Source: Dehalococcoidia bacterium (GTDB lineage Bacteria > Chloroflexota > Dehalococcoidia > Lucifugimonadales > UBA3495). Taken from it: a stretch of DNA of 49,037 nucleotides. Positions within the stretch are counted from its first letter, which is position 1, and every line of letters begins with the position of its first letter. The stretch covers positions 1 to 49,037 of the forward strand of contig JAJEIA010000142.1 of assembly GCA_022823505.1 (NCBI GenBank), in the 5' to 3' direction. A program made the position numbers and the translations under genes. The notes under the pieces are model-generated. The model ran no database searches, was not told where the DNA came from, and saw only the letters and a program-made list of their open reading frames with translations. Positions 1-9,179 of the stretch are shown here, one piece after another.

Positions 1-228
1 CTGCCCGTTGGCGGCGGCCTTTCAGATACTGCGAATCAGTCCAATTGGATTACGAGTCGGCGAACGCGAGCCTCACCAACGTATGTTTTAACCGTTGAAG
101 GTGGCTGTAGCACAGGGTTTCATCCGATGTCACCGCGAGCCCAATTTAGACGCGATTGCCCTGTACTGACGGCTCCCTCGTTTGACTTGCCCGTCCCGTA
201 GTGCTACATTCCAGACACAACTGAACGC

Positions 229-340
229 CTCACGCGATTCTGGCGGGAGCTTGGGTAAACCAGGCTGAGAGGGCGGCCTACTTCGTCGCCGACTGTCTGT
301 ACCTGACCCGGGTAATGCCGGCGGAGGAACAGTGGGTAGC
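229..340 (+). promoter_or_regulatory. TPP (thiamine pyrophosphate) riboswitch
   Basis: The leader before thiG carries the conserved THI-element blocks. CTTGG (250-254) pairs with CCAGG (260-264) around the start of the invariant CTGAGA at 265-270. About 30 bases later come ACCTGACCCGGGTAATGCCG (301-320) and GCGGAGGAAC, which closely match the pyrophosphate-sensor arm of known TPP aptamers. The 102 bases after the aptamer could hold the expression platform; no strong terminator with a T-run was seen, so translational control near the thiG ribosome binding site is possible. Its position before thiG-thiE-thiS fits thiamine feedback repression. The outer P1 helix boundaries are approximate. Confidence 0.9.
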
Positions 341-442
341 TTTGACTTTCGGCCGCCGGGTAATCGCCTGGCGGTTTCGCGTTTCGGGTAACTGCCGGTG
401 TCGGCTCGTCCAACCCCGGCATCACACAGGAGAGTGGTAGCG

Positions 443-1228
443 ATGGCCGACGAACTGGTTATTGGTGGCGTGTCGTTTTCTTCCCGGCTGATCGTCGGTA
501 CCGGCCGGCATCGCAGCATGCAGGAAATGATCGATTCCCTGGAGGCCTCAGGCACGGAAATGGTCACCGTCGCCATCCGTCGCCTTGACCTCGACAACCC
601 CGAGCAGAACATCCTCGAACACATCAATCTCGACAGGTACCGCATTCTGCCCAACACCGCCGGCTGCCGCACCGTTGAGGAAGCGATGTTCGTTGCCCGC
701 CTCGGCCGCGAGGTCTGCCAGACCGACTTCGTCAAGCTCGAGGTCATACCGGACGCCAAGTACCTGTTCCCCGACCCCAACGGCACGCTGGAAGCCGCCC
801 GCCAACTCGTCGACGAGGGTTTCAAGGTCCTGCCGTACATCCACGCCGACCCGGTCCTCGCCAAAAACCTGGAAGAAGCCGGTTGCGTCACCGTTATGCC
901 CCTCGGCTCCGCCATCGGTTCGGGCCAGGGAATCCATACCGTTGAAGAGGTCAGGATCATCCTCGAAAACGCGACGGTTCCCGTGGTAGTCGACGCAGGT
1001 CTCGCGGTCCCTTCCGATGCCTCGAAGGCGCTGGAAATAGGCGCTTCCGCCGTCCTGGTCAACACCGCCATCGCCCAGGCCGAAAACCCGGCCATGATGG
1101 CCGACGCCTTCCGCAAGGGCGTCGAGGCCGGCCGCCAGGCCTACCTGGCTGGTCGCATTCCGGTCCGCACCGAGGCGATCGCCAGCAGTCCGCCCACCGA
1201 CGTGCCGGAACCCGTCGCGGCCGCCTGA
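443..1228 (+). CDS. thiG: Thiazole synthase ThiG
   Basis: ThiG builds the thiazole phosphate ring of thiamine from deoxyxylulose 5-phosphate, dehydroglycine and ThiS thiocarboxylate, in the cytoplasm. The 261-residue product has the expected single TIM-barrel length. Lys98 in DFVKLEV is the Schiff-base lysine position of the family, and the phosphate-binding segments MPLGSAIGSGQGI and VVVDAGLAVPSDA are intact. The ATG at 443 was chosen over an in-frame GTG at 398 because CAGGAGAG lies about 10 bases upstream and the protein then begins at the family N-terminus MADELVIGG. It is the first gene of a thi operon downstream of a TPP riboswitch. ThiF, ThiC and a glycine oxidase or ThiH are not in the window. 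Confidence 0.96.
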   Translation: MADELVIGGVSFSSRLIVGTGRHRSMQEMIDSLEASGTEMVTVAIRRLDLDNPEQNILEHINLDRYRILPNTAGCRTVEEAMFVARLGREVCQTDFVKLEVIPDAKYLFPDPNGTLEAARQLVDEGFKVLPYIHADPVLAKNLEEAGCVTVMPLGSAIGSGQGIHTVEEVRIILENATVPVVVDAGLAVPSDASKALEIGASAVLVNTAIAQAENPAMMADAFRKGVEAGRQAYLAGRIPVRTEAIASSPPTDVPEPVAAA

Positions 1229-1237
1229 GTCCAACCC

Positions 1238-1927
1238 ATGGCCCCGGCTTTGCCAAACCCGGCCCTTTGCCTGGTGACCGACCGGCGCGTCTGCCCGCCG
1301 GATGAGTTGCCCGACCGGGTCGCCGCCGCCGTCTCCGGCGGTGTGGACATCGTCCAACTCCGTGACAAGGACGAACCCGGCAGCACGCTCTTGGGACTGG
1401 CCCAGGCATTGCGCCGCGTCACCAGGCCGCCGGCAATCCTCCTTGTCAACGAGCGTGCCGACGTGGCGCTCGCCGCCGGCGCTGACGGAGTCCAGCTTGG
1501 CGAAACAGCCATGCCCACCGAAGCTGTGCGGCCCATCCTGCCCGAGGGATGCATCATCGGCCGTTCCGTGCATTCCGTGGACGGCGCGTTGCAGGCGCAG
1601 GCATCCGGCGCCGATTTCCTGCTGGTCGGCACCATGTTTGCGACGCAGTCCCATCCGGGCGAGGAGCCCTCCGGGCCCGGGCTGTTGGAACGCATCCGAG
1701 CGGCCGGCGTCTGTGCTCCGCTGCTGGCCATCGGCGGCATCACTGCTGACAATGTCGCCCAGGTGATGCGAGCCGGCGCCAACGGTGCGGCAGTCATCAC
1801 CGCGATCCTCGCCAGCGCAGACCCGGCACACGAGGCGTCGCGTATCAAATCGGCCATGCAGGACGCGATGGCCGGCGCGGGCGAATATCGCAGTCCCGGT
1901 GGACGCTATACTACGAGCCGGAGGTGA
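1238..1927 (+). CDS. thiE: Thiamine-phosphate synthase ThiE
   Basis: ThiE joins hydroxymethylpyrimidine diphosphate to thiazole phosphate, giving thiamine phosphate. The 229-residue protein has the TIM-barrel signature motifs: VQLRDKD (39-45) for the pyrimidine diphosphate, NERADVAL (71-78), DGVQLGE (83-89), GRSVHS (108-113) and the phosphate loop AIGGIT (164-169). The gene starts 9 bases after thiG and its stop overlaps the thiS ribosome binding site, so the three genes are presumably one transcript. The C-terminal 25 residues after the barrel are less conserved-looking and may be an extension. Confidence 0.95.
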   Translation: MAPALPNPALCLVTDRRVCPPDELPDRVAAAVSGGVDIVQLRDKDEPGSTLLGLAQALRRVTRPPAILLVNERADVALAAGADGVQLGETAMPTEAVRPILPEGCIIGRSVHSVDGALQAQASGADFLLVGTMFATQSHPGEEPSGPGLLERIRAAGVCAPLLAIGGITADNVAQVMRAGANGAAVITAILASADPAHEASRIKSAMQDAMAGAGEYRSPGGRYTTSRR

Positions 1928-1935
1928 GCGTCGCT

Positions 1936-2139
1936 ATGATCACCCTTCAAGTCAACGGCAAACCTCGCGACATCGACGAGGGCCTCAGCCTTCAGTCCTA
2001 TCTGGCCACCATCGACGTCAACATGCGGTTCATCGCCGTGGGATACAACGGCCAGGTGGTCCGCAAAGAGGATTTCGAAAAGGTGCAGCTCAATCCGGGA
2101 GACGCCCTGGAAATCGTCCGGCCGGTCGGCGGCGGCTGA
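1936..2139 (+). CDS. thiS: Sulfur carrier protein ThiS
   Basis: ThiS is a small ubiquitin-fold sulfur carrier whose C-terminal glycine is adenylated and thiocarboxylated before donating sulfur to ThiG. The 67-residue product begins MITLQVNGKPRDI and ends VRPVGGG, the diglycine tail needed for activation. The ATG at 1936 is preferred over an upstream GTG at 1924 because a strong GGAGGTGAG sits 8-9 bases before the ATG. Its first bases lie 8 bases after the thiE stop. The E1-like activator ThiF must be encoded elsewhere, or a MoeB-type protein substitutes. Confidence 0.95.
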   Translation: MITLQVNGKPRDIDEGLSLQSYLATIDVNMRFIAVGYNGQVVRKEDFEKVQLNPGDALEIVRPVGGG

Positions 2140-2143
2140 TCGC

Positions 2144-2401
2144 ATGGCCACCGATTCAGGCGGCGGCGACGCAACCCTGGATAAACTCCTGGAAGATGTC
2201 GCCGACGCCCATCCGGACCGGGTCGACGGGTGGCTCCGCAACGAACCTGGTCACTGGGGCTTCTTCGCCGGCCAGGCGGTGATGGTCGTTCGCGACCTGA
2301 TCGACCGCCGCCTCGAGGAGCCGGAAAGGCGGTACGTCTGGCACCGGATGTGGCTCGTCCTTCAGAAGCGGCGCGGCGAACTCGAAACCTGGCACACCTG
2401 A
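2144..2401 (+). CDS. Small uncharacterised protein, last gene of the thi operon
   Basis: This 85-residue protein was not recognised. It starts only 4 bases after the thiS stop and runs in the same direction, so it is very probably co-transcribed with thiGES. It is charged and rich in tryptophan (WLRNEPGHWGFF, YVWHRMWLVL), with no signal peptide, membrane segment or cysteine, and is predicted to be cytoplasmic and mainly helical. Its position suggests a link to thiamine synthesis or only operon hitch-hiking; the sequence does not decide. It ends 7 bases before the convergent hicB stop. Confidence 0.7.
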   Translation: MATDSGGGDATLDKLLEDVADAHPDRVDGWLRNEPGHWGFFAGQAVMVVRDLIDRRLEEPERRYVWHRMWLVLQKRRGELETWHT

Positions 2402-2407
2402 TGCGAC

Positions 2408-2734
2408 CTAATTGGCCGCCGTCACCTGTTCTACAGTTTCGCCCAGCCATTCGCTCAACGTCATACCGCCCGGCTCGGCGGCAGCGGCAGCCGCTACATC
2501 TACTGCAGCGACGACGCTAGCCTCCATCGCCCCCGTAAACGTCTCGTCCGGCGATTTCCCACGCTCAGCGCAGATTTTCAGGTAATCGTCGAACGAAATT
2601 CTGAACTCCTCTTTCACTCGGGCGGGTGTGCTCCCTATAAAGGTTAATCCGTCGCGCCTGCCAGTAACACTGCCAAAAAACTCAGCGTTTTCCTCGTCAT
2701 AAACTACGACCACTTCATAATCATCGCCTCCCAT
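2408..2734 (-). CDS. hicB: HicB-family antitoxin
   Basis: HicB antitoxins bind and neutralise the HicA RNase and usually repress their own operon. The 108-residue protein has the partial RNase-H-like HicB domain in residues 5-75 (VVVVYDEENAEFFGSV, then DDYLKICAERGKSPDETF), which is diagnostic of the family. An alanine-rich linker and a short C-terminal segment (MTLSEWLGETVEQ) follow; in relatives this end carries the DNA-binding part. It lies 11 bases downstream of hicA on the same strand, the usual toxin-first HicAB order. Confidence 0.88.
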   Translation of the reverse strand: MGGDDYEVVVVYDEENAEFFGSVTGRRDGLTFIGSTPARVKEEFRISFDDYLKICAERGKSPDETFTGAMEASVVAAVDVAAAAAAEPGGMTLSEWLGETVEQVTAAN

Positions 2735-2745
2735 GATGCTACCTC

Positions 2746-3018
2746 CTATCGCTCTTCAGGGGCAATTCCGGCTCTCATCAGGAATTGCCGCACGCTGACC
2801 ACCGTTCCTTTTTCTACCTTGTTTCCTGGATGCGGTCGGTGCAGCACTCTGAATGAATCGTAAAGCTGTACCCCTATTCGCGAACCCGCCCGCTCGTCGA
2901 TTTGCGCGCCGCACGCCAGCAGCAGCGACTCAACGTCATCCCAGCGGATGTTCCCCGATGTAGGCCGCCTGAATATCGCTTCCAGCGTAGCCCGATGCCG
3001 TCGCCTCAATGATACCAT
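2746..3018 (-). CDS. hicA: HicA-family mRNA interferase toxin
   Basis: HicA toxins are small double-stranded-RNA-binding-fold RNases that cleave mRNA without needing the ribosome. The 90-residue product contains the family pattern: an N-terminal helix (LEAIFRRPTSGNIRWDDVES), a central strand with FRVLHRPHPG, where the histidine is the catalytic candidate, and VRQFLMRAGI near the end. The ATG at 3018 gives a normal family length. It precedes hicB with an 11-base gap. The pair sits between the convergent thi operon and ridA, typical of a small accessory insertion, though no flanking repeats were seen. Confidence 0.87.
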   Translation of the reverse strand: MVSLRRRHRATLEAIFRRPTSGNIRWDDVESLLLACGAQIDERAGSRIGVQLYDSFRVLHRPHPGNKVEKGTVVSVRQFLMRAGIAPEER

Positions 3019-3079
3019 TACGGGTGGAAATAACTTGCCCCCTCCCTATTCCGCGAGAGGGGGCTTCGGCTTTCGGTCG

Positions 3080-3472
3080 CTACCCCACCACGGCAATCGA
3101 CTCGATCTCCACCACGTAAGCCGGGTTCGCCAGTTCGCTTACCACCAGCAGCGTGCTCGTGGGAGGGTTGCTCGGGAAAAGCTCGCCGCGCACCTTGCGG
3201 ATTGCCGGCGCGTGCTCGATGCCGGTTACATAGGTCGTCGTCTTGACAATGTCGGCAAGCGACCCGCCCGCAGCAGTCACCGCAACCTCGATATTGCGCC
3301 AGATCTGTCGCGTTTGTTCCTCGGTGTCACCCGCGCCGACCACGTTGCCGTTCTCGTCCTGTGCCACCATCCCTGCGATGTAGACCGTGTTGCCGGCCTT
3401 CACCACTGCGCTGAAGCCCGACGCTGAGGGGTCCGCAATGCCGCTGGGGTTCATGTACGTGCTGTTCGCCAT
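3080..3472 (-). CDS. RidA/YjgF/UK114-family protein
   Basis: RidA-family proteins are trimeric enamine/imine deaminases that remove reactive intermediates of PLP enzymes; close relatives act in various degradation pathways. The 130-residue protein has the family core: NTVYIAGMVAQDENGNVVG near residues 28-46, the helix QTRQIWRNIEVAVTAAG, VKTTTYVTGIEHAPAIRKVRG with the substrate-anchoring arginine, and the C-terminal VEIESIAVV. The archetypal RidA end is IEIEAIA, so it is a good family match. It is preceded on the minus strand by an MFS transporter 31 bases away, so uptake and detoxification of one substrate class is possible but unproven. Confidence 0.9.
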   Translation of the reverse strand: MANSTYMNPSGIADPSASGFSAVVKAGNTVYIAGMVAQDENGNVVGAGDTEEQTRQIWRNIEVAVTAAGGSLADIVKTTTYVTGIEHAPAIRKVRGELFPSNPPTSTLLVVSELANPAYVVEIESIAVVG

Positions 3473-3503
3473 CTTTTTGCCTCCGTTTGGTGAATCGCTT
3501 GGA

Positions 3504-4850
3504 TTATACCGTTGCCGGCGCTACGCCGGGCTCGGTTTGCGTTTGGGTGGCGCGGGGTGGCAGCCGCGGCGCTTTGGCCAGCAGAATCAGCATGCCCGCG
3601 CCGGCGTACATCGCCATCAGCACGATGAACACCACGCTGTAACTGTGCGTGAACGTCAGCAGGTAACTGCCGAATACCGGCGCGGCGCCCAAGGCAGTGG
3701 TCTGCAGCGGACCCAGGGACCCCAGTATCGCCCCGAAGGACCCGCGCCCGAAGTACTGCGCCAGCAGCATGTGCTCCAGCGTTCCCACGGTATTGGAGAA
3801 GAACCCCCACAGCACGGCAAACAGGTAGGCGGTCCACACCGAGTGCACTCCGATGGCCAGGAAGACGCCGGAAAGCACCGCCCCGGAAATGGTCGCCACC
3901 ATGCACGGCCGAGGTCCGAACTTGTCCGCGAGGACACCCCAGACCAGGGTGGTCATGGCAAGCACGGCTCCCAGCGCCCCCACGCCAACGGCCTGCGGAT
4001 TGGTCAACCCGGGACCCGCATCGCTGACGAGGAACGGAACCAGGATGTAACCCAGGCCCGCTGATGCAATGATGGCCAGAACCGCCGTACCGGCGATGCA
4101 CCAGTAGGCCCGGGTCTTCATCGCCTCGCGGGCCGTCCAGCTGAACTCCGGTGTCCCAGCCTGCACGCGGCGACCCGCCCGCCGTCCGCCACCGGATTGT
4201 GACGCTGTATCGGAACCGGGGACCGGCCGGTCGCCGTCCGGCAGCATCCCGATCTCCTCCGGCGTCCGCCGCATGATGAGGAATACCGGCACCGTCATCG
4301 CCATCATGAACAGTCCGACGTACCCGTAGGAGGCCCGCCAGCTGTGCGTGGCCGCGATCAGTGAAATGATCTGGATGTTGATCGCGCCGCCCACGGGACG
4401 CGCCATGCCGTTGATCGCCAGGGTGACGCCCCGCCGTCGCCGGAAGAAGTTGACCGTCGCGGCCCGGGGAACGATCCCGATCAGGAAAGGATTGCTCACC
4501 GTCCGCGCCACGATGTACGCCGCGAAGAACGGCCACGGTGTGTTGGTGTTCACCGCCGAAATCGCCAGCAGCGCGCACCCGACCACCACCAACCCCACCG
4601 TGGTCAGAACCCTGGGGCCGTATCGGTCGGCCAGCGCGCCGGCGAAAGGCGCCAATATTCCCGAAAGCCAGGTGCCGGCGGTCACCGCAATGGACAGCGT
4701 CCCGATGTCCCACCCGGTGTCATCCACGATGTACACCTGGATGGCCCCCATGACCACCTGCGACACGCTGGCCCCGGTGGCGGAGGATAGGCAGGCCATC
4801 CCCAGCACCAGCCATCCATAGAAGAACGGCGTCGGCGGATGCCAGGCCAA
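3504..4850 (-). CDS. Major facilitator superfamily transporter (monocarboxylate/oxalate-type)
   Basis: This 448-residue protein has the layout of a 12-helix MFS permease: an N-terminal helix GWLVLGMACLSSATGAS, the loop-2/3 signature GALADRYGPR, then a hydrophilic central loop (about residues 200-240) and a second six-helix half with the repeated signature GVLADKFGPRP. The N-terminal ATGASVSQVVMGAIQVYI resembles oxalate:formate antiporter and monocarboxylate transporter families; the real substrate cannot be read. The start at 4850 gives a short cytoplasmic N-terminus. It sits upstream of ridA on the same strand and the two probably share a transcript. Confidence 0.88.
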   Translation of the reverse strand: MAWHPPTPFFYGWLVLGMACLSSATGASVSQVVMGAIQVYIVDDTGWDIGTLSIAVTAGTWLSGILAPFAGALADRYGPRVLTTVGLVVVGCALLAISAVNTNTPWPFFAAYIVARTVSNPFLIGIVPRAATVNFFRRRRGVTLAINGMARPVGGAINIQIISLIAATHSWRASYGYVGLFMMAMTVPVFLIMRRTPEEIGMLPDGDRPVPGSDTASQSGGGRRAGRRVQAGTPEFSWTAREAMKTRAYWCIAGTAVLAIIASAGLGYILVPFLVSDAGPGLTNPQAVGVGALGAVLAMTTLVWGVLADKFGPRPCMVATISGAVLSGVFLAIGVHSVWTAYLFAVLWGFFSNTVGTLEHMLLAQYFGRGSFGAILGSLGPLQTTALGAAPVFGSYLLTFTHSYSVVFIVLMAMYAGAGMLILLAKAPRLPPRATQTQTEPGVAPATV

Positions 4851-4988
4851 CAGGCGGCGAGCGGCGGAGTTTTTCAGCAGGGGCCTCGGAGGGAGCGGCT
4901 CACGGCAACGGGTCGCACACCCAAGCCATAGAGCAATATAAACGTAGAGGCAATATTACTCCCAAATGGGGAATAGGTAAAACGACCC

Positions 4989-5118
4989 GGCAAAACGTAA
5001 CTGTTCAGAGTTGGTGAGATCTTGGGGCCTTTTGACCCCTCACGGTGAGGCGGCCAAGTACAAAACCTTCCGGGTGAGCCAACCAGATCCCCTCAAACGT
5101 GAACAGTTACGGCAAAAC
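4989..5118. mobile_element. Short non-autonomous transposon (MITE) with terminal inverted repeats and target duplication
   Basis: A 114-base segment (4997-5110) is bounded by perfect 11-base inverted repeats, GTAACTGTTCA (4997-5007) and TGAACAGTTAC (5100-5110). It is flanked by a perfect 8-base direct repeat GGCAAAAC (4989-4996 and 5111-5118), the expected target-site duplication. Ends beginning GTAA with an 8-base duplication are the pattern of IS66-family elements, so a deletion derivative moved by an IS66-type transposase is the best guess. The interior has no ORF but includes the hairpin CCTCA-CGG-TGAGG (5038-5050). It landed in the 330-base gap between the MFS gene and groEL, beside the groEL terminator. 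Confidence 0.8.
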
Positions 5119-5150
5119 GAAAACCGGGGCGGTCGCTGTGACCGCCCCGG
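5113..5150 (-). terminator. Rho-independent terminator of groES-groEL
   Basis: Reading on the minus strand after the groEL stop, the 11-base stem CCGGGGCGGTC/GACCGCCCCGG (5124-5150) with a 5-base loop is followed by TTTTCGTTTT. The stem is perfect and GC-rich, making this a strong intrinsic terminator. The T-tract is partly made from the target-site copy of the neighbouring short transposon. Confidence 0.9.
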
Positions 5151-5180
5151 TGCAAATCCCAGAGGATTGGTTGCCTCGGA

Positions 5181-6890
<1,710 letters not shown>

Positions 6891-6910
6891 GCAAACCTGA
6901 TGCAGTGTGG

Positions 6911-7201
6911 TTAGCCGATCTTGGCCAGCACGTCCGACTCGCGCATGATCAGGTACTCTTCCTCGCCGTCCTCGTATTCCGTGCCGGCGTACTTCGAGTA
7001 GATGACCTTGTCGCCCACCGACAGCTCCATGGGGATGCGGCTGCCATCGTCCGCGGCGCGGCCGGGGCCAACCGCCACGACTTCGCCTTCCTGCGGCTTC
7101 TCTTTGGCCGTGTCCGGCAAGAGGATGCCGCCCCGGGTCTGGGCTTCCTGCTCCATCGGCTTGATGACGATTCGCTCGCCAAGTGGTGTGAAAGTGGCCA
7201 C
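6911..7201 (-). CDS. groES: Co-chaperonin GroES (10 kDa)
   Basis: GroES caps the GroEL chamber as a heptameric lid. The 96-residue protein shows the family beginning [37 protein letters not shown], including the mobile loop (about residues 17-33) that docks GroEL, and ends in [14 protein letters not shown]. It lies upstream of groEL on the same strand. No CIRCE operator (TTAGCACTC-N9-GAGTGCTAA) was seen in the 60 bases before it, so HrcA control is not evident here. Confidence 0.98.
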   Translation of the reverse strand: MATFTPLGERIVIKPMEQEAQTRGGILLPDTAKEKPQEGEVVAVGPGRAADDGSRIPMELSVGDKVIYSKYAGTEYEDGEEEYLIMRESDVLAKIG

Positions 7202-7261
7202 TGAATGCCTCCTTGATTGTGTTGTTGGCCTGGTCAGCGCCGCAACCCCGTTGAGGAGCGG

Positions 7262-7447
7262 CTACTTCTTGCGTGCGTAGTCCGTGGTGTAGAACCCGGA
7301 TCCCTTGTAGATCACCGGCACCGCATGGAACACGCGTCGGGCGACGCCGGAACACTCGGGGCATTCCCCCTCCGACGACGCGCCGAAACTCTGCCTTTGG
7401 TCGTACTCATGGTCGCAGGCAGTGCATCGGTAAACGTACCTTGGCAT
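7262..7447 (-). CDS. FmdB-family zinc ribbon protein
   Basis: This 61-residue protein has the FmdB/CxxC_CxxC_SSSS domain: MPRYVYRCTACDHEY with Cys8 and Cys11, then ECPECSG with the second Cys pair, then an aromatic tail (YKGSGFYTTDYARKK). Such proteins probably bind one zinc ion and are thought to be regulatory; the original member was linked to formamidase/amidase regulation. It ends 60 bases upstream of groES on the same strand, so it may be co-transcribed with groESL. AGGGAGG lies a few bases before the ATG. The exact role is unknown. Confidence 0.88.
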   Translation of the reverse strand: MPRYVYRCTACDHEYDQRQSFGASSEGECPECSGVARRVFHAVPVIYKGSGFYTTDYARKK

Positions 7448-7589
7448 TGTTCCCTCCTTGCATCGGCCGGTACGCGTTCGGCCGGCTAGGCTCGCTATCT
7501 ATTCTCGCCTCCGCCCGACCGTTTTCCAATGGCCTTAATGTTAAAATTGCGTTGGAAATCGCTGCACATTGACCGCAACCGGCCATCCC

Positions 7590-9179
7590 ATGGTTACTCG
7601 CCATTTCAATCCGAACCCTGCGGTGCGAACCGACGACACCGCCGTCGAGCTTCAGCCGGAACTCGAAGGAATCCTGCGCAACGCCGTGCGCGCCCTCGGC
7701 GGCAGCGCCGCAGTCGTCGCCACCTGGGACGACGCCGTCCGCAGATTCGTGGTCACCGGAGCCTACGGCTTGGACGGCCCGCAGATCGCCCGGATCCGTC
7801 CGCTGCTCAATGAAGCGATCCCCGACCTCGCCCTCAGCCGCGAGCAGTTCGCCCTCCTGTCCGCCCTGTTTCCCCAGTCGGCCCTGCCCGTGTCCACCAC
7901 CGGGGAGATGCAAAACCCGGTCATGGCCGTCCCCCTGTACACCAACGACGAGACCGTCGGCCTGATCTTCGTCCTCCGCTCCTCCGACGCCGCCAACTTC
8001 TCTCAGCTCGACCCACCGGTGCTGGCCGCCTTCGCCGAGCAGGCGGCCATCGCCGTGCAGTCGGCTCGCCTCGCGCACCTGCTCACCCAGGAGAAGCAGC
8101 GCGTGGAATCGATCCTGGAGGGCAGCGCTGACGGCATCTACACCGTCGACGCCGACCGCCGCATCGTCAGCGTCAATCCCGCCATGGAACGCTTGCTGGG
8201 CCGCCCCGGCGAGGAACTGTTGGGGCTGCCCTGCGCCGTCGCCCTGAACTGGCGGGACCGCGAGGGTCGGCCCATCTGTCCCGGCCGGTGCCCCATGCTC
8301 CACGCTCATCAGGCCGCCTTCGGCCTGGAAGGCAACGTCACCGAGCTCGCCGCCGCCGCCCGCTCCTCCACCGGCCAGCGAACCGAGGTCGCCCTGGTCT
8401 ATTCCGTGGTCCGATCACCCGAAATGGCCCCGCTGAACGCGGTGGTCAACGTCCGCGACATGACCCGCGTCCGTGAGACCGAGGAGATGAGGTCGACTTT
8501 CCTCTCCATGCTGGAGCACCAGCTCCAGACCCCGCTGGCTATCATCAAGGGCTACACCAACACCCTGTCCCGTCCCGACGCCCAGTGGGACGGCGACACC
8601 CTCCGCCGCAGCTTCGAAGCCATCGAGGAAGAGACCGACCGCATGAGCCAGCTCATGGACCGCCTGTTGCTCGCTTCCCGCCTGGAGGCCGGCGCGCTGC
8701 CGCTCAGCCTCGAACAGGTCAATATGGCCGGCATGGCCGAGAAGGTCATCGAACGTCTCCAGCCGACCTCAAAACAACACTCCCTGTCCGTGTCGTTCCC
8801 GGACGAACTTCCCCCGATCACCGGTGATCCGGGCCTCCTGGAGCAGGTGCTGGTCAATCTCGTCGACAATGCCGTGAAATACTCGCCGGACGGCGGACCC
8901 GTCGTCGTATCCGGAGAACTGCATGACCACGGCGGCGTCCGCGTAACCGTCAGCGATACGGGCATGGGCGTGCCGCGCTGGGAAACGCGCCGCATCTTCG
9001 AGCGATTCCACCGGTCCCAGAGCCTGGCGTCCACCCACCCTCGCGGCATGGGCCTCGGCCTGTACATTTGCGACGCCATAATCAAGGCCCACCACGGTGA
9101 CATATCGGTGCAAAGCTACCCCGGCCGCGGTTCCGCTTTCACTCTCACGCTACCCAACGGGGCCGGCGCTTCCCCATGA
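7590..9179 (+). CDS. Soluble GAF-PAS sensor histidine kinase
   Basis: This 529-residue kinase has no membrane segments, so it senses a cytoplasmic signal. A GAF-like domain spans about residues 22-162 and a PAS domain about 172-290, the latter with an unusual CPGRCPM (230-236). The dimerisation/phosphoacceptor box carries His310 (LEHQLQTPL), with Gln where most kinases have Glu. The ATPase domain has the N-box LVNLVDNAVKYSP (421-433), G1 SDTGMG and G2 GMGLGLYIC. An ATG at 7590 is preferred; a TTG at 7569 is the alternative, and no strong ribosome site marks either. It overlaps the response regulator by 4 bases (ATGA), indicating a cognate pair. Confidence 0.92.
   Translation: MVTRHFNPNPAVRTDDTAVELQPELEGILRNAVRALGGSAAVVATWDDAVRRFVVTGAYGLDGPQIARIRPLLNEAIPDLALSREQFALLSALFPQSALPVSTTGEMQNPVMAVPLYTNDETVGLIFVLRSSDAANFSQLDPPVLAAFAEQAAIAVQSARLAHLLTQEKQRVESILEGSADGIYTVDADRRIVSVNPAMERLLGRPGEELLGLPCAVALNWRDREGRPICPGRCPMLHAHQAAFGLEGNVTELAAAARSSTGQRTEVALVYSVVRSPEMAPLNAVVNVRDMTRVRETEEMRSTFLSMLEHQLQTPLAIIKGYTNTLSRPDAQWDGDTLRRSFEAIEEETDRMSQLMDRLLLASRLEAGALPLSLEQVNMAGMAEKVIERLQPTSKQHSLSVSFPDELPPITGDPGLLEQVLVNLVDNAVKYSPDGGPVVVSGELHDHGGVRVTVSDTGMGVPRWETRRIFERFHRSQSLASTHPRGMGLGLYICDAIIKAHHGDISVQSYPGRGSAFTLTLPNGAGASP

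Noticed and set aside
548..1831. Long minus-strand open frame across thiG-thiE
   Set aside because: It is a mirror of the real genes, low in complexity and Gly/Asp-rich, with no family motifs, as expected from third-position GC bias.
2408..4850. HicAB to MFS segment as a defence island
   Set aside because: HicAB alone is common; the next genes are a RidA protein and a transporter with no defence domain.
7202..7261. CIRCE operator before groES
   Set aside because: No TTAGCACTC/GAGTGCTAA palindrome could be found there or before fmdB.
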